48,032 nucleotides of DNA, from positions 1-48,032 of IMG/VR virus record IMGVR_UViG_3300031658_000014; one strand, 5' to 3'. Each line of letters begins with the position of its first letter. Position 1 is the first letter of the stretch. The notes beneath the pieces were generated by a model. It did no database searches. It worked only from the letters and a program-made list of their open reading frames with translations, and was not told the DNA's origin. Origin of the DNA: a virus. Below are positions 35,098 to 42,885 of the stretch, piece after piece. Both the position numbers and the translations under genes were made by a program.

Positions 35098-35182
35098 GAA
35101 GGAGCGGGAGAGTGAAGGAGCGCACGACGCAAGGGAATGGACAAGGGAAGGAGCGCGGAGAATGGGAGTGAATGAAGGAGCG
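35098..35182. repeat. Four copies of GAAGGAGCG in a purine tract
   Basis: GAAGGAGCG starts at 35098, 35114, 35147 and 35174, and the last two extend to GAAGGAGCGCGGAG. Each copy contains a perfect Shine-Dalgarno-like AAGGAG with no start codon in reach. Irregular spacing (16, 33, 27) argues against a phased iteron array. Confidence 0.8.
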
Positions 35183-35283
35183 CGGAGGTAATAGGTAAAG
35201 GGGAAAAGGAGCATGGGAAAAGAATCAGAAGAAAAAGCGAATAGGGGGTTGACGGGAAAAGGGAAAGAGTCCATTCTCTCCGT

Positions 35284-35322
35284 GTCGCCAATTGGTGACC
35301 CGGATTTATCCGGTTGTTTTTT
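35284..35322 (+). terminator. Possible terminator in the divergent region
   Basis: Two adjacent hairpins, GTCGCC/GGTGAC with an AATT loop (35284-35299) and CCGGA/TCCGG with a TTTA loop (35300-35313), are followed by TTGTTTTTT. It could mark the 3' end of a plus-strand RNA made from this region. Confidence 0.55.
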
Positions 35323-35623
35323 GACAGGTTCGCAGTTGAGACGGTTTCCATGAAACCAGATTGACTAGAACAAATTGAATAGGTGAAAGGAAAACCTTTC
35401 ACGCCGGTGGAGTATCGGCACAAGTCCTAAGCTTGCGAATGAGTTCATTGCCTTCGAAAATTCAGGGTTACAAGCCAAAGTAGAGTTGTGTCTAACGTTC
35501 AAGATCGGCGGTGAAATGGAATGGCCGGAAACTTAGAGAAATTGGGTTTACATAGGAGAATCTCTGGATTCTAATATGTGGATTCGCCCGGTAATAATGC
35601 CACGAATTCACATTTTAAAACCT

Positions 35624-36382
35624 ATGTCAAACACACAAACATTGGAAATTCCAACCAAACGCAATGTCAAGTCTGCCGATATTGCAACGGGAAAAGGTAT
35701 CACTGGCGCCGACGCTAAGAACCAAAGCTCTGTGAAATATTGGGACGAGGGTGGAGCATTCAACACGATCGCAGTTGCAAGACTCGTCCGTGAAATTGCT
35801 ACCAAGTCTGCAAAGCGTGGATACAATATCAATGTGACCAGTCTCGCTGCTGCCGCTGCAAAACGGATCAAAGCGACTGTTGGCAAAGATATGTTGACTC
35901 GGGAAGAGTTCTACGCTGTGACGGATGCTGCTAACGTGTTACTTTTCAATCTCATCAGTGATATTGAAAACGACACCGACGGTGGATTCGTCAACGAGGA
36001 CGGTTCACGCTGCGGATACGAGCGCGAGTCGTTCTCTGCCGAGAAGATCAACGTCAACCATAAATTGGAGAAGGTGCATCTCACCAAGACTGCAACGTGG
36101 CGCAAGTTGCTCGACCGTGTGACGGAGATTGACAAGCTGGAAGAGGCTATTGCGAACAAAGTCGCGAGCCTCCGCAAGCTGCGTGAACGTCAGAACGATT
36201 CGTTCGATGCCGACAAGATCGACGAAATGGGATTGCAAATCCTGTCCGGCGAGGAATGGTTGGAGCGAAGTGATTCGCTACTCGCCAAAGACGGTTGGAA
36301 GCCTGTGCAAGACGACGCACACTATGTGAACCCATCTTCCCGGAACTACTGGGAAGAATTCGGCAACACCATTGCCGAGTGA
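35624..36382 (+). CDS. Hypothetical, probably highly expressed protein (252 aa)
   Basis: First gene of the plus block. I chose ATG at 35624 (MSNTQTLEIP); upstream in-frame ATGs at 35576 and 35597 would add unlikely residues. No clear ribosome site. The protein is helical and charged in its second half (KLEEAIANKVASLRKLRERQ). Third codon positions are GC-rich, and it has its own strong terminator, so it is probably abundant, like the genes at 2303 and 44209. No family recognised. Confidence 0.7.
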   Translation: MSNTQTLEIPTKRNVKSADIATGKGITGADAKNQSSVKYWDEGGAFNTIAVARLVREIATKSAKRGYNINVTSLAAAAAKRIKATVGKDMLTREEFYAVTDAANVLLFNLISDIENDTDGGFVNEDGSRCGYERESFSAEKINVNHKLEKVHLTKTATWRKLLDRVTEIDKLEEAIANKVASLRKLRERQNDSFDADKIDEMGLQILSGEEWLERSDSLLAKDGWKPVQDDAHYVNPSSRNYWEEFGNTIAE

Positions 36383-36388
36383 AGCAAA

Positions 36389-36421
36389 GCGGGAGAGGAC
36401 TTCAAACTCTCCCGCACTTTT
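36389..36421 (+). terminator. Rho-independent terminator after the 252-aa gene
   Basis: A perfect 9-bp stem GCGGGAGAG (36389-36397) with CTCTCCCGC (36407-36415), a 9-nt loop, then ACTTTT. Confidence 0.9.
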
Positions 36422-36688
36422 CGTTCCTTCAAATCTGCGTTGCATTGCATTGCAGCATAGATTTGAGCGAATCATATTCGTTCTACTGCGGACCATTGCA
36501 CACACTGTGCATAGCCAGCCGCAACGCTAGCTAGTAGGTCACAAGAGTTCTTGTGCAATCACTGTATTGCATACCCTCTTCGTCTACAATAGCGAGATAC
36601 GCCCGGCAGAACTAGACTGAAAACTACGGGATAGACGACAGAACACAAGAACTGTGTATTGTGCTCGTGATACTACGAAAGGAATATC
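36422..36688 (+). other. Intergenic region with hairpin and palindrome
   Basis: Holds a hairpin TCAAATCT/AGATTTGA (36429-36436 and 36459-36466) enclosing repeated TGCATT units, and a 16-bp palindrome CACAAGAGTTCTTGTG (36540-36555) that could be an operator or a promoter-proximal hairpin. A related ACACAAGAACTGTG stretch follows near 36644. The 11-mer GTGATACTACG lies at 36667 and recurs near 37085. A promoter for the next gene is expected here, but I see no convincing -35/-10 pair. Confidence 0.6.
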
Positions 36689-36955
36689 ATGAAAAAACTT
36701 ATATTGCAGGCTGAACAGTTGCGTCAAGAATGCAACATGGCTATCTCCAATATCAGAGCACGTCTATCCCATGTCCCTTGGGAACAAGGGTTGCGGATGG
36801 ACTCAGAACTCACTGAATGTCATTTGCACAGATGCGCGAATATGTTGCGGAACATTAGCGACGACTGTGCAAACAACAGAGTCAGTGAGGTGTCAGCGCA
36901 AGGCGACATCGCAGGTGTTGAAAAGCACATGACGGTGATTGCGAAATACTTGTAA
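36689..36955 (+). CDS. Hypothetical protein (88 aa)
   Basis: Starts at ATG 36689 with a good ribosome site (AAAGGAAT, spacing about 5). The product is helical and charged with four Cys, but not in zinc-finger spacing. No family recognised. It is followed by about 360 nt without a convincing gene and then a terminator. Confidence 0.7.
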   Translation: MKKLILQAEQLRQECNMAISNIRARLSHVPWEQGLRMDSELTECHLHRCANMLRNISDDCANNRVSEVSAQGDIAGVEKHMTVIAKYL

Positions 36956-37316
36956 CCCTATCTCACGGGCACACTACACGGTTCTTGGATGTGAAAGATC
37001 TGTCAGCGGCAATCTATGGGACCGCACAGTCAAGAACGAGCGGATAAATACAGTGTTGGGAATCGCGATTGCGCCGCAGGCTTGTGATACTACGCAAGCC
37101 ACGGAGATGCAAAACCTACCCGACACAACTTCTGGGACGACTACTCTAGTATTGGCTGAAGGGAGACGAAGCATTAGAAACGGCAGAGAGTGGAGAGAAA
37201 TCCATGTGACAAACTCTGTTTATGACCGTTCCGCGTATAGGTTAGCGGCTATTGGCAAGGTAAATGCTCCCGTGTAGGACAATGGTTCTACAAGATAAAC
37301 CCGAATTACACGATTG
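36956..37316 (+). other. Possible non-coding RNA or long 3' leader
   Basis: No reliable gene: a 112-codon open frame from a TTG near 36939 has no ATG start and an odd composition. A hairpin GGCTTG/CAAGCC lies near 37079-37100 and the stretch ends in a strong terminator at 37317-37360. It may be a structured RNA or the tail of the 36689 message. A sigma-54-like site at 37253 could start a short separate RNA. Confidence 0.45.
37253..37268 (+). promoter_or_regulatory. Sigma-54-like site before a terminator (possible small RNA)
   Basis: TGGCAAGGTAAATGCT has GG-N10-GC spacing and shares TGGCA-N-GGT with the sites at 27886, 38680 and 43872. RNA would start near 37279 and reach the terminator at 37317-37360, giving about 80 nt, including a TGTAG/CTACA hairpin. 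Confidence 0.45.
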
Positions 37317-37360
37317 GGAGCGCACAGTTTACAGACACTCTGTGCGCTCCTTCTCTTTTT
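37317..37360 (+). terminator. Strong rho-independent terminator
   Basis: A perfect 11-bp stem GGAGCGCACAG (37317-37327) with CTGTGCGCTCC (37340-37350), a 12-nt loop, then TTCTCTTTTT. Confidence 0.92.
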
Positions 37361-37404
37361 CATATCTCAATTCAGACTAGGGATAGCATAGCTTGAATTC
37401 AGAT

Positions 37405-37563
37405 ATGAAAGAATACAAACATCACCGTTTATGTGGGCATGGTGGAATCAAATGCCCTTGCTGTTCGCCGATGAACACAGTCAAGAAATCACGTGTTATG
37501 ATTAACCGCCGATACCGGCGCACGTGCAAACAAGAACTGCATACCTATGACGAAAGCGAATAA
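37405..37563 (+). CDS. Small Cys-rich protein (52 aa)
   Basis: ATG at 37405, TAA at 37561-37563. The product contains KCPCCSP followed by a basic segment (SRVMINRRYRRTCKQEL), a pattern of small phage zinc-ribbon proteins with one CxCC knuckle and a later Cys. No strong ribosome site. The basic stretch could contact nucleic acid. Confidence 0.6.
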   Translation: MKEYKHHRLCGHGGIKCPCCSPMNTVKKSRVMINRRYRRTCKQELHTYDESE

Positions 37564-37639
37564 GATCAGAGATGGCCCTGTCATGGGCTAATATTCTCAA
37601 TCACCGAAGTTGGCCCGGTAATAATAGGCCAACACATAC

Positions 37640-37736
37640 TTCAATTCAGGAGGAAGTGTAGACCATCGGCGAAATGTTTGATTATGACCCAAACTACTGA
37701 CGGTAACGCTAGGTGGAGCCTTCCTTCTGAATTGAA
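37640..37736 (+). promoter_or_regulatory. 17-bp stem with AGGAGG arm just upstream of a small membrane gene
   Basis: Arms 37640-37656 and 37720-37736 pair over 17 positions (16 Watson-Crick, one G-U) around a 63-nt loop. The left arm contains AGGAGG with no usable start nearby, and the right arm ends 2 nt before the ATG at 37739, which has no ribosome site of its own. A second stem, GTTGGCC/GGCCAAC, lies just upstream (37609-37633). This may be a folding-dependent leader that controls translation. Confidence 0.6.
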
Positions 37737-37738
37737 TT

Positions 37739-37834
37739 ATGAACAAAACTGATAGAATCCTTATCGTCCTGTGCATCATGCTTGCGCTACTTGTGGTCAT
37801 GGCAAATGTTGCAGGCTACATCACTCACCGATGA
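37739..37834 (+). CDS. Small single-helix membrane peptide (31 aa)
   Basis: ATG at 37739, with the stop overlapping the next ATG (ATGA). Residues about 7-27 (ILIVLCIMLALLVVMANVAG) form one hydrophobic helix, preceded by NKTDR and followed by ITHR. A holin-like or regulatory membrane peptide is possible. The ATGA overlap supports its reality. Confidence 0.6.
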   Translation: MNKTDRILIVLCIMLALLVVMANVAGYITHR

Positions 37835-38187
37835 TTGCTTGCCCTGAATGCGCCGCAGGCTTGGTCTTGCCGAGTTACGTGGACGGAATTGTCAAGTGTC
37901 CAGAGTGTGACATGCTGTTTCAATACACGAAACCTGTGCCGTCACAACCACCCACACCCACATACGATGGGATAGGTAGACGTGTGAATCGTAGGATGCG
38001 GCAAGTAGACATGGACATCGCATGTGAAAAACTTTACGACAAGCATGTTGCAAGGCTAGGATACGTCCCTGAGCGTATGGAACTTTACTTGTTGTTGAAG
38101 TCGATGGAGAATGCAGTGCGCGGACGTATGATTGCGCGAATGTGGGACGAGGAATTGCGGAGGACATTTCACGAGGTATTACAATGA
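37831..38187 (+). CDS. Zinc-ribbon protein (118 aa)
   Basis: Starts at ATG 37831 in an ATGA overlap. CPEC at residues 4-7 and CPEC at about 23-26 form a classic zinc-ribbon knuckle pair; a helical basic tail follows. The ribbon resembles transcription-factor-like small phage proteins and may bind nucleic acid or protein. Its stop overlaps the next start. Confidence 0.75.
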   Translation: MIACPECAAGLVLPSYVDGIVKCPECDMLFQYTKPVPSQPPTPTYDGIGRRVNRRMRQVDMDIACEKLYDKHVARLGYVPERMELYLLLKSMENAVRGRMIARMWDEELRRTFHEVLQ

Positions 38188-38390
38188 ACGCGAAAGAGTT
38201 TGAAGAAGCAACAGGTGATGAGCCACGTCAGGATGATTTGGAGCGTGCAAACTGCATTCTTGCAGGTGCCAGTGGGCATCAAGATTGTGGCATATGTGAA
38301 CCGCACGGTTTGCCTATTAGCAAATGCGCGCTCTGCTTTATCCTTCCTGCTAAGGATGTCAAAAGAAAACCAAACAAACAAACGGAATAA
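38184..38390 (+). CDS. Small Cys/His-rich phage protein (68 aa)
   Basis: ATG at 38184 in an ATGA overlap. The start MNAKEFEEATGDEP, then DDLERANC, then GHQDCGIC, resembles a small family I associate with phage genomes, with Cys/His residues spaced for one metal ion. Function unknown. Confidence 0.65.
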   Translation: MNAKEFEEATGDEPRQDDLERANCILAGASGHQDCGICEPHGLPISKCALCFILPAKDVKRKPNKQTE

Positions 38391-38392
38391 AC

Positions 38393-38674
38393 ATGAACGA
38401 AATACTAAATGACTTGAAAGATCTCTATCATGCAGCGATAGACAATCGTAACCTCTTTGCTGCGCGTGCTGCTGCTGCGCCATGTGAAGACATGGTGTTG
38501 CACAACAACCTTATGTCTGTGTCGGAATCGTATGCTGCAATCGCGCTGCGTATCGGGGACATCATTAGCAAGTATGACGAGGTTGATCCTGAAGTTGCAC
38601 CTGTCACATCCACGCGGGAACATTGCCATGACAAGTTCAACAACATTGGCGAAGCAATTGATGATGCATCATAA
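38393..38674 (+). CDS. Hypothetical helical protein (93 aa)
   Basis: Starts 2 nt after the preceding stop. The product is helical and Ala-rich with an acidic tail, with no known motif. It ends just before the sigma-54 promoter at 38680. Confidence 0.6.
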   Translation: MNEILNDLKDLYHAAIDNRNLFAARAAAAPCEDMVLHNNLMSVSESYAAIALRIGDIISKYDEVDPEVAPVTSTREHCHDKFNNIGEAIDDAS

Positions 38675-38679
38675 ACGTG

Positions 38680-38695
38680 TGGCATGGTTCTTGCT
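38680..38695 (+). promoter_or_regulatory. Putative sigma-54 promoter of the helicase/activator operon
   Basis: TGGCATGGTTCTTGCT matches TGGCAYG-N4-TTGCT fully, in the 78-nt gap between genes ending at 38674 and starting at 38753. RNA would start near 38706. The operon it heads includes the sigma-54 activator gene at 42878, so it suggests positive autoregulation. Confidence 0.78.
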
Positions 38696-38752
38696 ACACA
38701 TTCATTGCCTAGTCCAACCCTTTCCACCCTTTAGTGTATCACACATATCGTT

Positions 38753-39118
38753 ATGACAATCAAGCACACACAAACACGTGCGCCAGTTAGGGTTGCTAAC
38801 CACTTTCGCGTTGCTAAGTATCGCGAGACACTGTGGATAGTGTATACACTGACTGATCTCATTGCCAAGATCAAAGCGTCGATGCTAGCATCAGGTAAAC
38901 ACAGGCATATTGTGGTCGTGACACACTTCGATCATGTCAGTGTGGACAGTGATGGTGTGACGTTTCACAGGTATGAAAGTATCAGCACAGGACATTCGTA
39001 TATGAATAACGAAATCATTATACCATCGTGCGAACTTACGGCAGGTGCATTAGAGAGGCTTGAACATATGCAAGAACACTCTGCACTATGCAGTCAAGTT
39101 GATCGACAACAATCATGA
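38753..39118 (+). CDS. Hypothetical protein (121 aa)
   Basis: First gene after the 38680 promoter. Mixed alpha/beta composition with HRHIVVVTHFDHVSVDSDG in the middle; no family recognised. No clear ribosome site. The stop overlaps the next ATG (ATGA). Confidence 0.65.
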   Translation: MTIKHTQTRAPVRVANHFRVAKYRETLWIVYTLTDLIAKIKASMLASGKHRHIVVVTHFDHVSVDSDGVTFHRYESISTGHSYMNNEIIIPSCELTAGALERLEHMQEHSALCSQVDRQQS

Positions 39119-39363
39119 ACACAAGAAATAAACCTTGCCCCTGTGGAAGCGGGAGCAAACACAAGAAGTGTTGCTTAGCTAAGCAGCAAGAACAACGGAA
39201 GCTTGATAGCGAACCCGAAGGGTTGCGGCGTAATCGTAAACACAAGAAGTCACTTGTCCCTGCGGCAATTACACTAGCTGCAACAGATCAACTGCTAGAC
39301 TGTGGCCCGAAGTCTACGCTTCCGAACTTCAACATCAACGCATTCAACACTGACAATGAGTGA
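39115..39363 (+). CDS. SEC-C motif protein (82 aa)
   Basis: CPCGSGSKHKKCC at residues 8-20 is a textbook SEC-C zinc motif, as at the C-terminus of SecA and in many small metal-binding proteins. The remainder is a basic linker. In SecA the motif binds SecB and ribosomes; here the partner is unknown. Confidence 0.85.
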   Translation: MNTRNKPCPCGSGSKHKKCCLAKQQEQRKLDSEPEGLRRNRKHKKSLVPAAITLAATDQLLDCGPKSTLPNFNINAFNTDNE

Positions 39364-40012
39364 CCATATTCCATCGCACAACCCAACACCGTTGCCTACC
39401 GTGCTCAAGGTGCCGGGATACAGTGTTGCTGTGTCTCGTTTGATCGACTGGATCATTGCACCGGGCGAAATTGTGGGTGCAGGTGGGTTGCTTGAACCGC
39501 GCGAGATTAACATCGTGCTTGCAGACTTCATGCTACGGCATTCCAAGTTCCACGAATACGGAATGATCCACGCTGTTGAACAAATGGGCGAGCACACACG
39601 CTACTGGCTGTGGCGTAAACGTGACTGGAGCGAGCGAGCACATGTGCATCGTATCGACAAGGCAAAGAACGACATTGAACGAACACGGAGTATGCGTAGC
39701 ACCAAGACACGCGACACAATCTTTAGTCGGTTGTGTAAAATGTTCCCGAAGTTTCTGACTGAGCGTAAGCTGGGTATGGAAATGGTTCGGATGTGGATCA
39801 GTGAACACGACGACAACGACGAGTTCAAGTATTGGCTGAACAAGATGGGATACTTTGAACTGTCGGAAACTGATAGAGCTGCGGTTGAAGAGGCAGCGGA
39901 TGAAGCAGACGAGATTGAAGCAGCAGATCCGTTCGATCCGAATTGGATCAGCGAGATAGACGCAGGACTACTTGCACGAATGAAGAAGGAATACAGCAAA
40001 CCATTATCATGA
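39356..40012 (+). CDS. Hypothetical helical protein (218 aa)
   Basis: ATG at 39356, an 8-nt overlap with the SEC-C gene. The protein is charged, with helices and an acidic C-terminus (ADEADEIEAADPFDP). The PREINIVLADFMLRHSKFHE stretch might be DNA- or protein-binding. It is coupled (ATGA) to the helicase at 40009, so it may be its partner. No family recognised. Confidence 0.65.
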   Translation: MSDHIPSHNPTPLPTVLKVPGYSVAVSRLIDWIIAPGEIVGAGGLLEPREINIVLADFMLRHSKFHEYGMIHAVEQMGEHTRYWLWRKRDWSERAHVHRIDKAKNDIERTRSMRSTKTRDTIFSRLCKMFPKFLTERKLGMEMVRMWISEHDDNDEFKYWLNKMGYFELSETDRAAVEEAADEADEIEAADPFDPNWISEIDAGLLARMKKEYSKPLS

Positions 40013-42153
40013 CACCTGAACAGATCAAAGCATCGCTATTCAAGCTGATGCCTAAAGCAGCACCGGGCAATGCGCTTGCACGTGCTGAAGAACAAGCGAA
40101 AGTTGACGCGGAGAAACGACAACGTGCACGTGCTGTGCTAGAAGCAGAGGTTGCTAAGTTCGTTGGCGAATCAGCTGCGTCTAACATGGGTGAGAAACGA
40201 CTTCGCGAGATGCGAGACATTGGACGCAAGGCTGCGGAAGATGCGACGTTCCATGCTGCACTTGCCGATGCGAAAGATAACCCTGTTGATACTGTTGACG
40301 AACAGATCGCCGCGCTGACTAGCATTCACGAGAACAAAACACCTGCTCGTGGACGTATGACACCTGCTACTCACGACAAGATGTCTGCTGTTATCAAGTT
40401 CGAGCCTGAAGTATTGGACATGTATGCCATGCGATACGGCAGCGACGAGAAGAAATCGTTCCGCATTGATTTGGAAAACCGAATGCTTCCATGCTTGAAA
40501 CAGTTCAATCGTGGCCCGAAGTTACTGCACTTTCAAACACATCCGTTACCAAGGGCATTGCGTTTGCTTGGAGACGAGCATCAATCAGCATTGTTGATCG
40601 CGCCGACAGGTGCGGGCAAGACATACTTCTTTGCGACGTTGATTAAATATCTGCGACTATACTTTCCCGAAGACTATCCGAAAGATAGACAGATCATGGT
40701 TGTCACGAAGCCAACGGTGGTTAAGCAGACACAGCGTGTGTTGTTCGGTGAGTTTGGGATTACGAATGTGATGGTGACGTCGTATCCAGAGATGACACGG
40801 TCGCAGATTAGTGGGATATATGTATCATGGGAGACACGGGTTACGAGAGATGGTGAGGTGAAAGAGGTTCCGATATGGAATCCAGTGTTCAGGCCGTCAC
40901 TAATCATATGGGATGAGTGTCAGTGTCTCAAGAATTTCGGCAGCACACAGAGCATAATTGCAGCAGCGTATGGGCAACGATTGAATCCGACAGGACATGT
41001 GGCAAGTGCAGCGGATTGGGAAGGTGACCCGATTAGTTTGAGTGTGTCTGCCACGCCATACTCACGTCCGCAGAATGCGAAGGTTGTGATCTCGTTGCTA
41101 GGCCCAGTGATTAACAATCGCAAGGTAACACTTAACAACTTCAACGAGTGGGCACGGGATATATGTGCAAGACACAACACAGACTTAGATAAGTGGAGTC
41201 CGGTTGCGATGAAGAGTATTCAGGATTCGATTGAACACCTTACGATTAGGTTCGACAGGATTCAGTATCGGAAGCGGACACTTATCAAACAGAAGGTGAT
41301 TGAGTTCGAGACGGTGGAAGAGAAGAGCGAATACGGTGAAGCGTTTACTGAATACATGAAGAAGCGCGAGGAGTTGGAGGCGAAAGAACTGTCGTCAGGA
41401 ACTGAGATACTAGTGGCGATGATGATGTTTCGCAAGAAGGCAGAGATCATTCGTGCACCGCGGCTTGCACAGATGGGACTGGATAGTATGGACTTGAGCA
41501 ACAACGTAATCATTGCGTGTGCATTTCGTGAGACACTTGAAACAATCAACGAACTGTTGCTAGACGTTGGTGTAGGTAGTGACAAGATTGCACAGATCAA
41601 AGGAGGACAAACAGCAGATGCCAGACAAAAACAAATCGACGGATTCCAACGGGACGAGCGTCATATTATGTTGCTTATGTTTAGTGCAGGTGGAGCGGGA
41701 CTTTCGTTACATCAATCAAACACTGGAGATTTCCCGAACAAACGTCCACGAGTTGTGTATCTGCCACCAGTGTGGAACGCAGAGGAACTCGTTCAAGTCC
41801 TTGGTCGAGCACATCGCGTTACTTCTGATAGCACAACTCGACAATACATAGTCTGGTATAAGGACACGATCGAGAGCGAGGTTGCTGAGAAAGTTAAGAA
41901 GAAGTGTAGCGCACTTAAAGAAGTTGTCGGGAAGAAAGAAGACTGGAGTATTGCATTCGCAGGCAAGGAGATTGGTGAAGGGATAGAAGATCAGATGGAG
42001 ATAAATTTCAAAGGTGTGCGAGACAAGAGCGACGAAGAAGTGAATGACGACGACGACGAGAATGAAGTGGCATCAGACTTCGAGGTCATGGATTCTGAGG
42101 AAGAACTCAAGCGAGCCGAGGTTGCGGATGCTATACTTGAACATACATTATGA
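40009..42153 (+). CDS. SF2 helicase, SNF2/DEAD-like (714 aa)
   Basis: Residues 1-190 are an unusual helical, charged N-terminal extension. The motor follows: Walker A APTGAGKT at 198-205, DECQ box (WDECQ, 301-305), SATP at 347-350, then motif V-like GGAGLSLHQ near 561-569 and motif VI QVLGRAHR at 596-603. The C-terminus is strongly acidic. It probably remodels DNA or protein-DNA complexes in replication or recombination. Starts in an ATGA overlap. Confidence 0.88.
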   Translation: MTPEQIKASLFKLMPKAAPGNALARAEEQAKVDAEKRQRARAVLEAEVAKFVGESAASNMGEKRLREMRDIGRKAAEDATFHAALADAKDNPVDTVDEQIAALTSIHENKTPARGRMTPATHDKMSAVIKFEPEVLDMYAMRYGSDEKKSFRIDLENRMLPCLKQFNRGPKLLHFQTHPLPRALRLLGDEHQSALLIAPTGAGKTYFFATLIKYLRLYFPEDYPKDRQIMVVTKPTVVKQTQRVLFGEFGITNVMVTSYPEMTRSQISGIYVSWETRVTRDGEVKEVPIWNPVFRPSLIIWDECQCLKNFGSTQSIIAAAYGQRLNPTGHVASAADWEGDPISLSVSATPYSRPQNAKVVISLLGPVINNRKVTLNNFNEWARDICARHNTDLDKWSPVAMKSIQDSIEHLTIRFDRIQYRKRTLIKQKVIEFETVEEKSEYGEAFTEYMKKREELEAKELSSGTEILVAMMMFRKKAEIIRAPRLAQMGLDSMDLSNNVIIACAFRETLETINELLLDVGVGSDKIAQIKGGQTADARQKQIDGFQRDERHIMLLMFSAGGAGLSLHQSNTGDFPNKRPRVVYLPPVWNAEELVQVLGRAHRVTSDSTTRQYIVWYKDTIESEVAEKVKKKCSALKEVVGKKEDWSIAFAGKEIGEGIEDQMEINFKGVRDKSDEEVNDDDDENEVASDFEVMDSEEELKRAEVADAILEHTL

Positions 42154-42464
42154 ACAAAGATCTAGCACTAGAAGATGCGATTGAATTGATCGACGCGATC
42201 ATGAAGGGTGAGATAAACCCGGAGGATGAGTGTGAGAAATGGCTGAGGGCATATGCACCTAAGCGATTACGAGATGCTACGAGCCACGACAAGGACAAGA
42301 TAGCTGAACACAATGTGAGAATCATACACATTATGCAGAAGATAAATTGGCTTGAAGGACAGTGGGACAGGAACGACAACAACAACAAATGTAACAAGTT
42401 TGTTCAAGACAAGCTGACGAAACTACACACAGAACTAACCAAACTACAAACAAAAGATGAGTGA
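42150..42464 (+). CDS. Hypothetical helical protein (104 aa)
   Basis: Charged all-helical protein with a coiled-coil C-terminus (Lys/Leu/Thr repeats). Starts in an ATGA overlap and overlaps the next gene by 8 nt. No family recognised. Confidence 0.6.
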   Translation: MNKDLALEDAIELIDAIMKGEINPEDECEKWLRAYAPKRLRDATSHDKDKIAEHNVRIIHIMQKINWLEGQWDRNDNNNKCNKFVQDKLTKLHTELTKLQTKDE

Positions 42465-42885
42465 TACAGACCTGACCAAAGAAGAGATTGCGGACGGCGA
42501 CGACTACATTGCCGAGACAATCGCGCAACAAGCGCGAGACAAAGCTGCGGCAAAGAAACCACCAGCACGACAGCTTGAATTGTATGTGATCTTCGCGTGG
42601 AAGACACCGCAGTATAGGCTGCACGAATGGTGTCAGACTGGTGAGACGGCACCTAACGACTCTCAGTGTGTGCATTGTGATCGCACGATGGGTGACGCTG
42701 ATGATCGTGTATGTGATTCAGGCATGGCTGGTGCGCTTGGTGGATGGAACGACTACAAAGGTGGTAGTGGAAACTTCGGCATTGCGATGTTGAAGTGGCA
42801 GACATTGAAAGCGCAAGGACATAACAACTGTCAGGTGTTGAACATACACAGCGGCAAGCTAGAGTTGGAGGTGTATGATGCTTAG
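42457..42885 (+). CDS. Hypothetical protein with CxxC pair (142 aa)
   Basis: N-terminal 45 residues are charged and helical. A central WCQTGETAPNDSQCVHC region may hold a metal. The rest is beta-rich (GGSGNFGIAMLKWQTLK). It directly precedes and overlaps the sigma-54 activator gene, whose GGAGG ribosome site lies in its last codons. No family recognised. Confidence 0.6.
   Translation: MSDTDLTKEEIADGDDYIAETIAQQARDKAAAKKPPARQLELYVIFAWKTPQYRLHEWCQTGETAPNDSQCVHCDRTMGDADDRVCDSGMAGALGGWNDYKGGSGNFGIAMLKWQTLKAQGHNNCQVLNIHSGKLELEVYDA

Larger units (their letters stand above)
34436..35623. other. About 1.19-kb non-coding, hairpin-rich region between the divergent blocks
   Basis: No convincing gene on either strand; open frames here lack starts, ribosome sites and protein-like composition. 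On the plus strand I see many small stems: ATAAGT/ACTTAT (34611-34627), TCCT[T]AAC/GTTAGGA (34681-34702), a pyrimidine tract at 35015-35038 able to pair with purine-rich 35139-35164, hairpins at 35284-35299 and 35300-35313 followed by T-rich sequence, GGTTTC/GAAACC (35343-35357), and GTGAAAGG/CCTTTCAC with an AAAA loop (35383-35402). It could be a large structured RNA, a replication origin, or both. Confidence 0.6.

Noticed and set aside
36939-37277. A 112-codon open frame after the 88-aa gene
   Set aside because: It starts at a TTG within the previous gene, has no ribosome site and no protein-like pattern; kept as possible RNA instead.
37597-37800. Minus-strand open frame of 67 codons over the stem at 37640-37736
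   Set aside because: Its apparent similarity to the plus-strand reading comes from the inverted repeat itself; it opposes all local genes.
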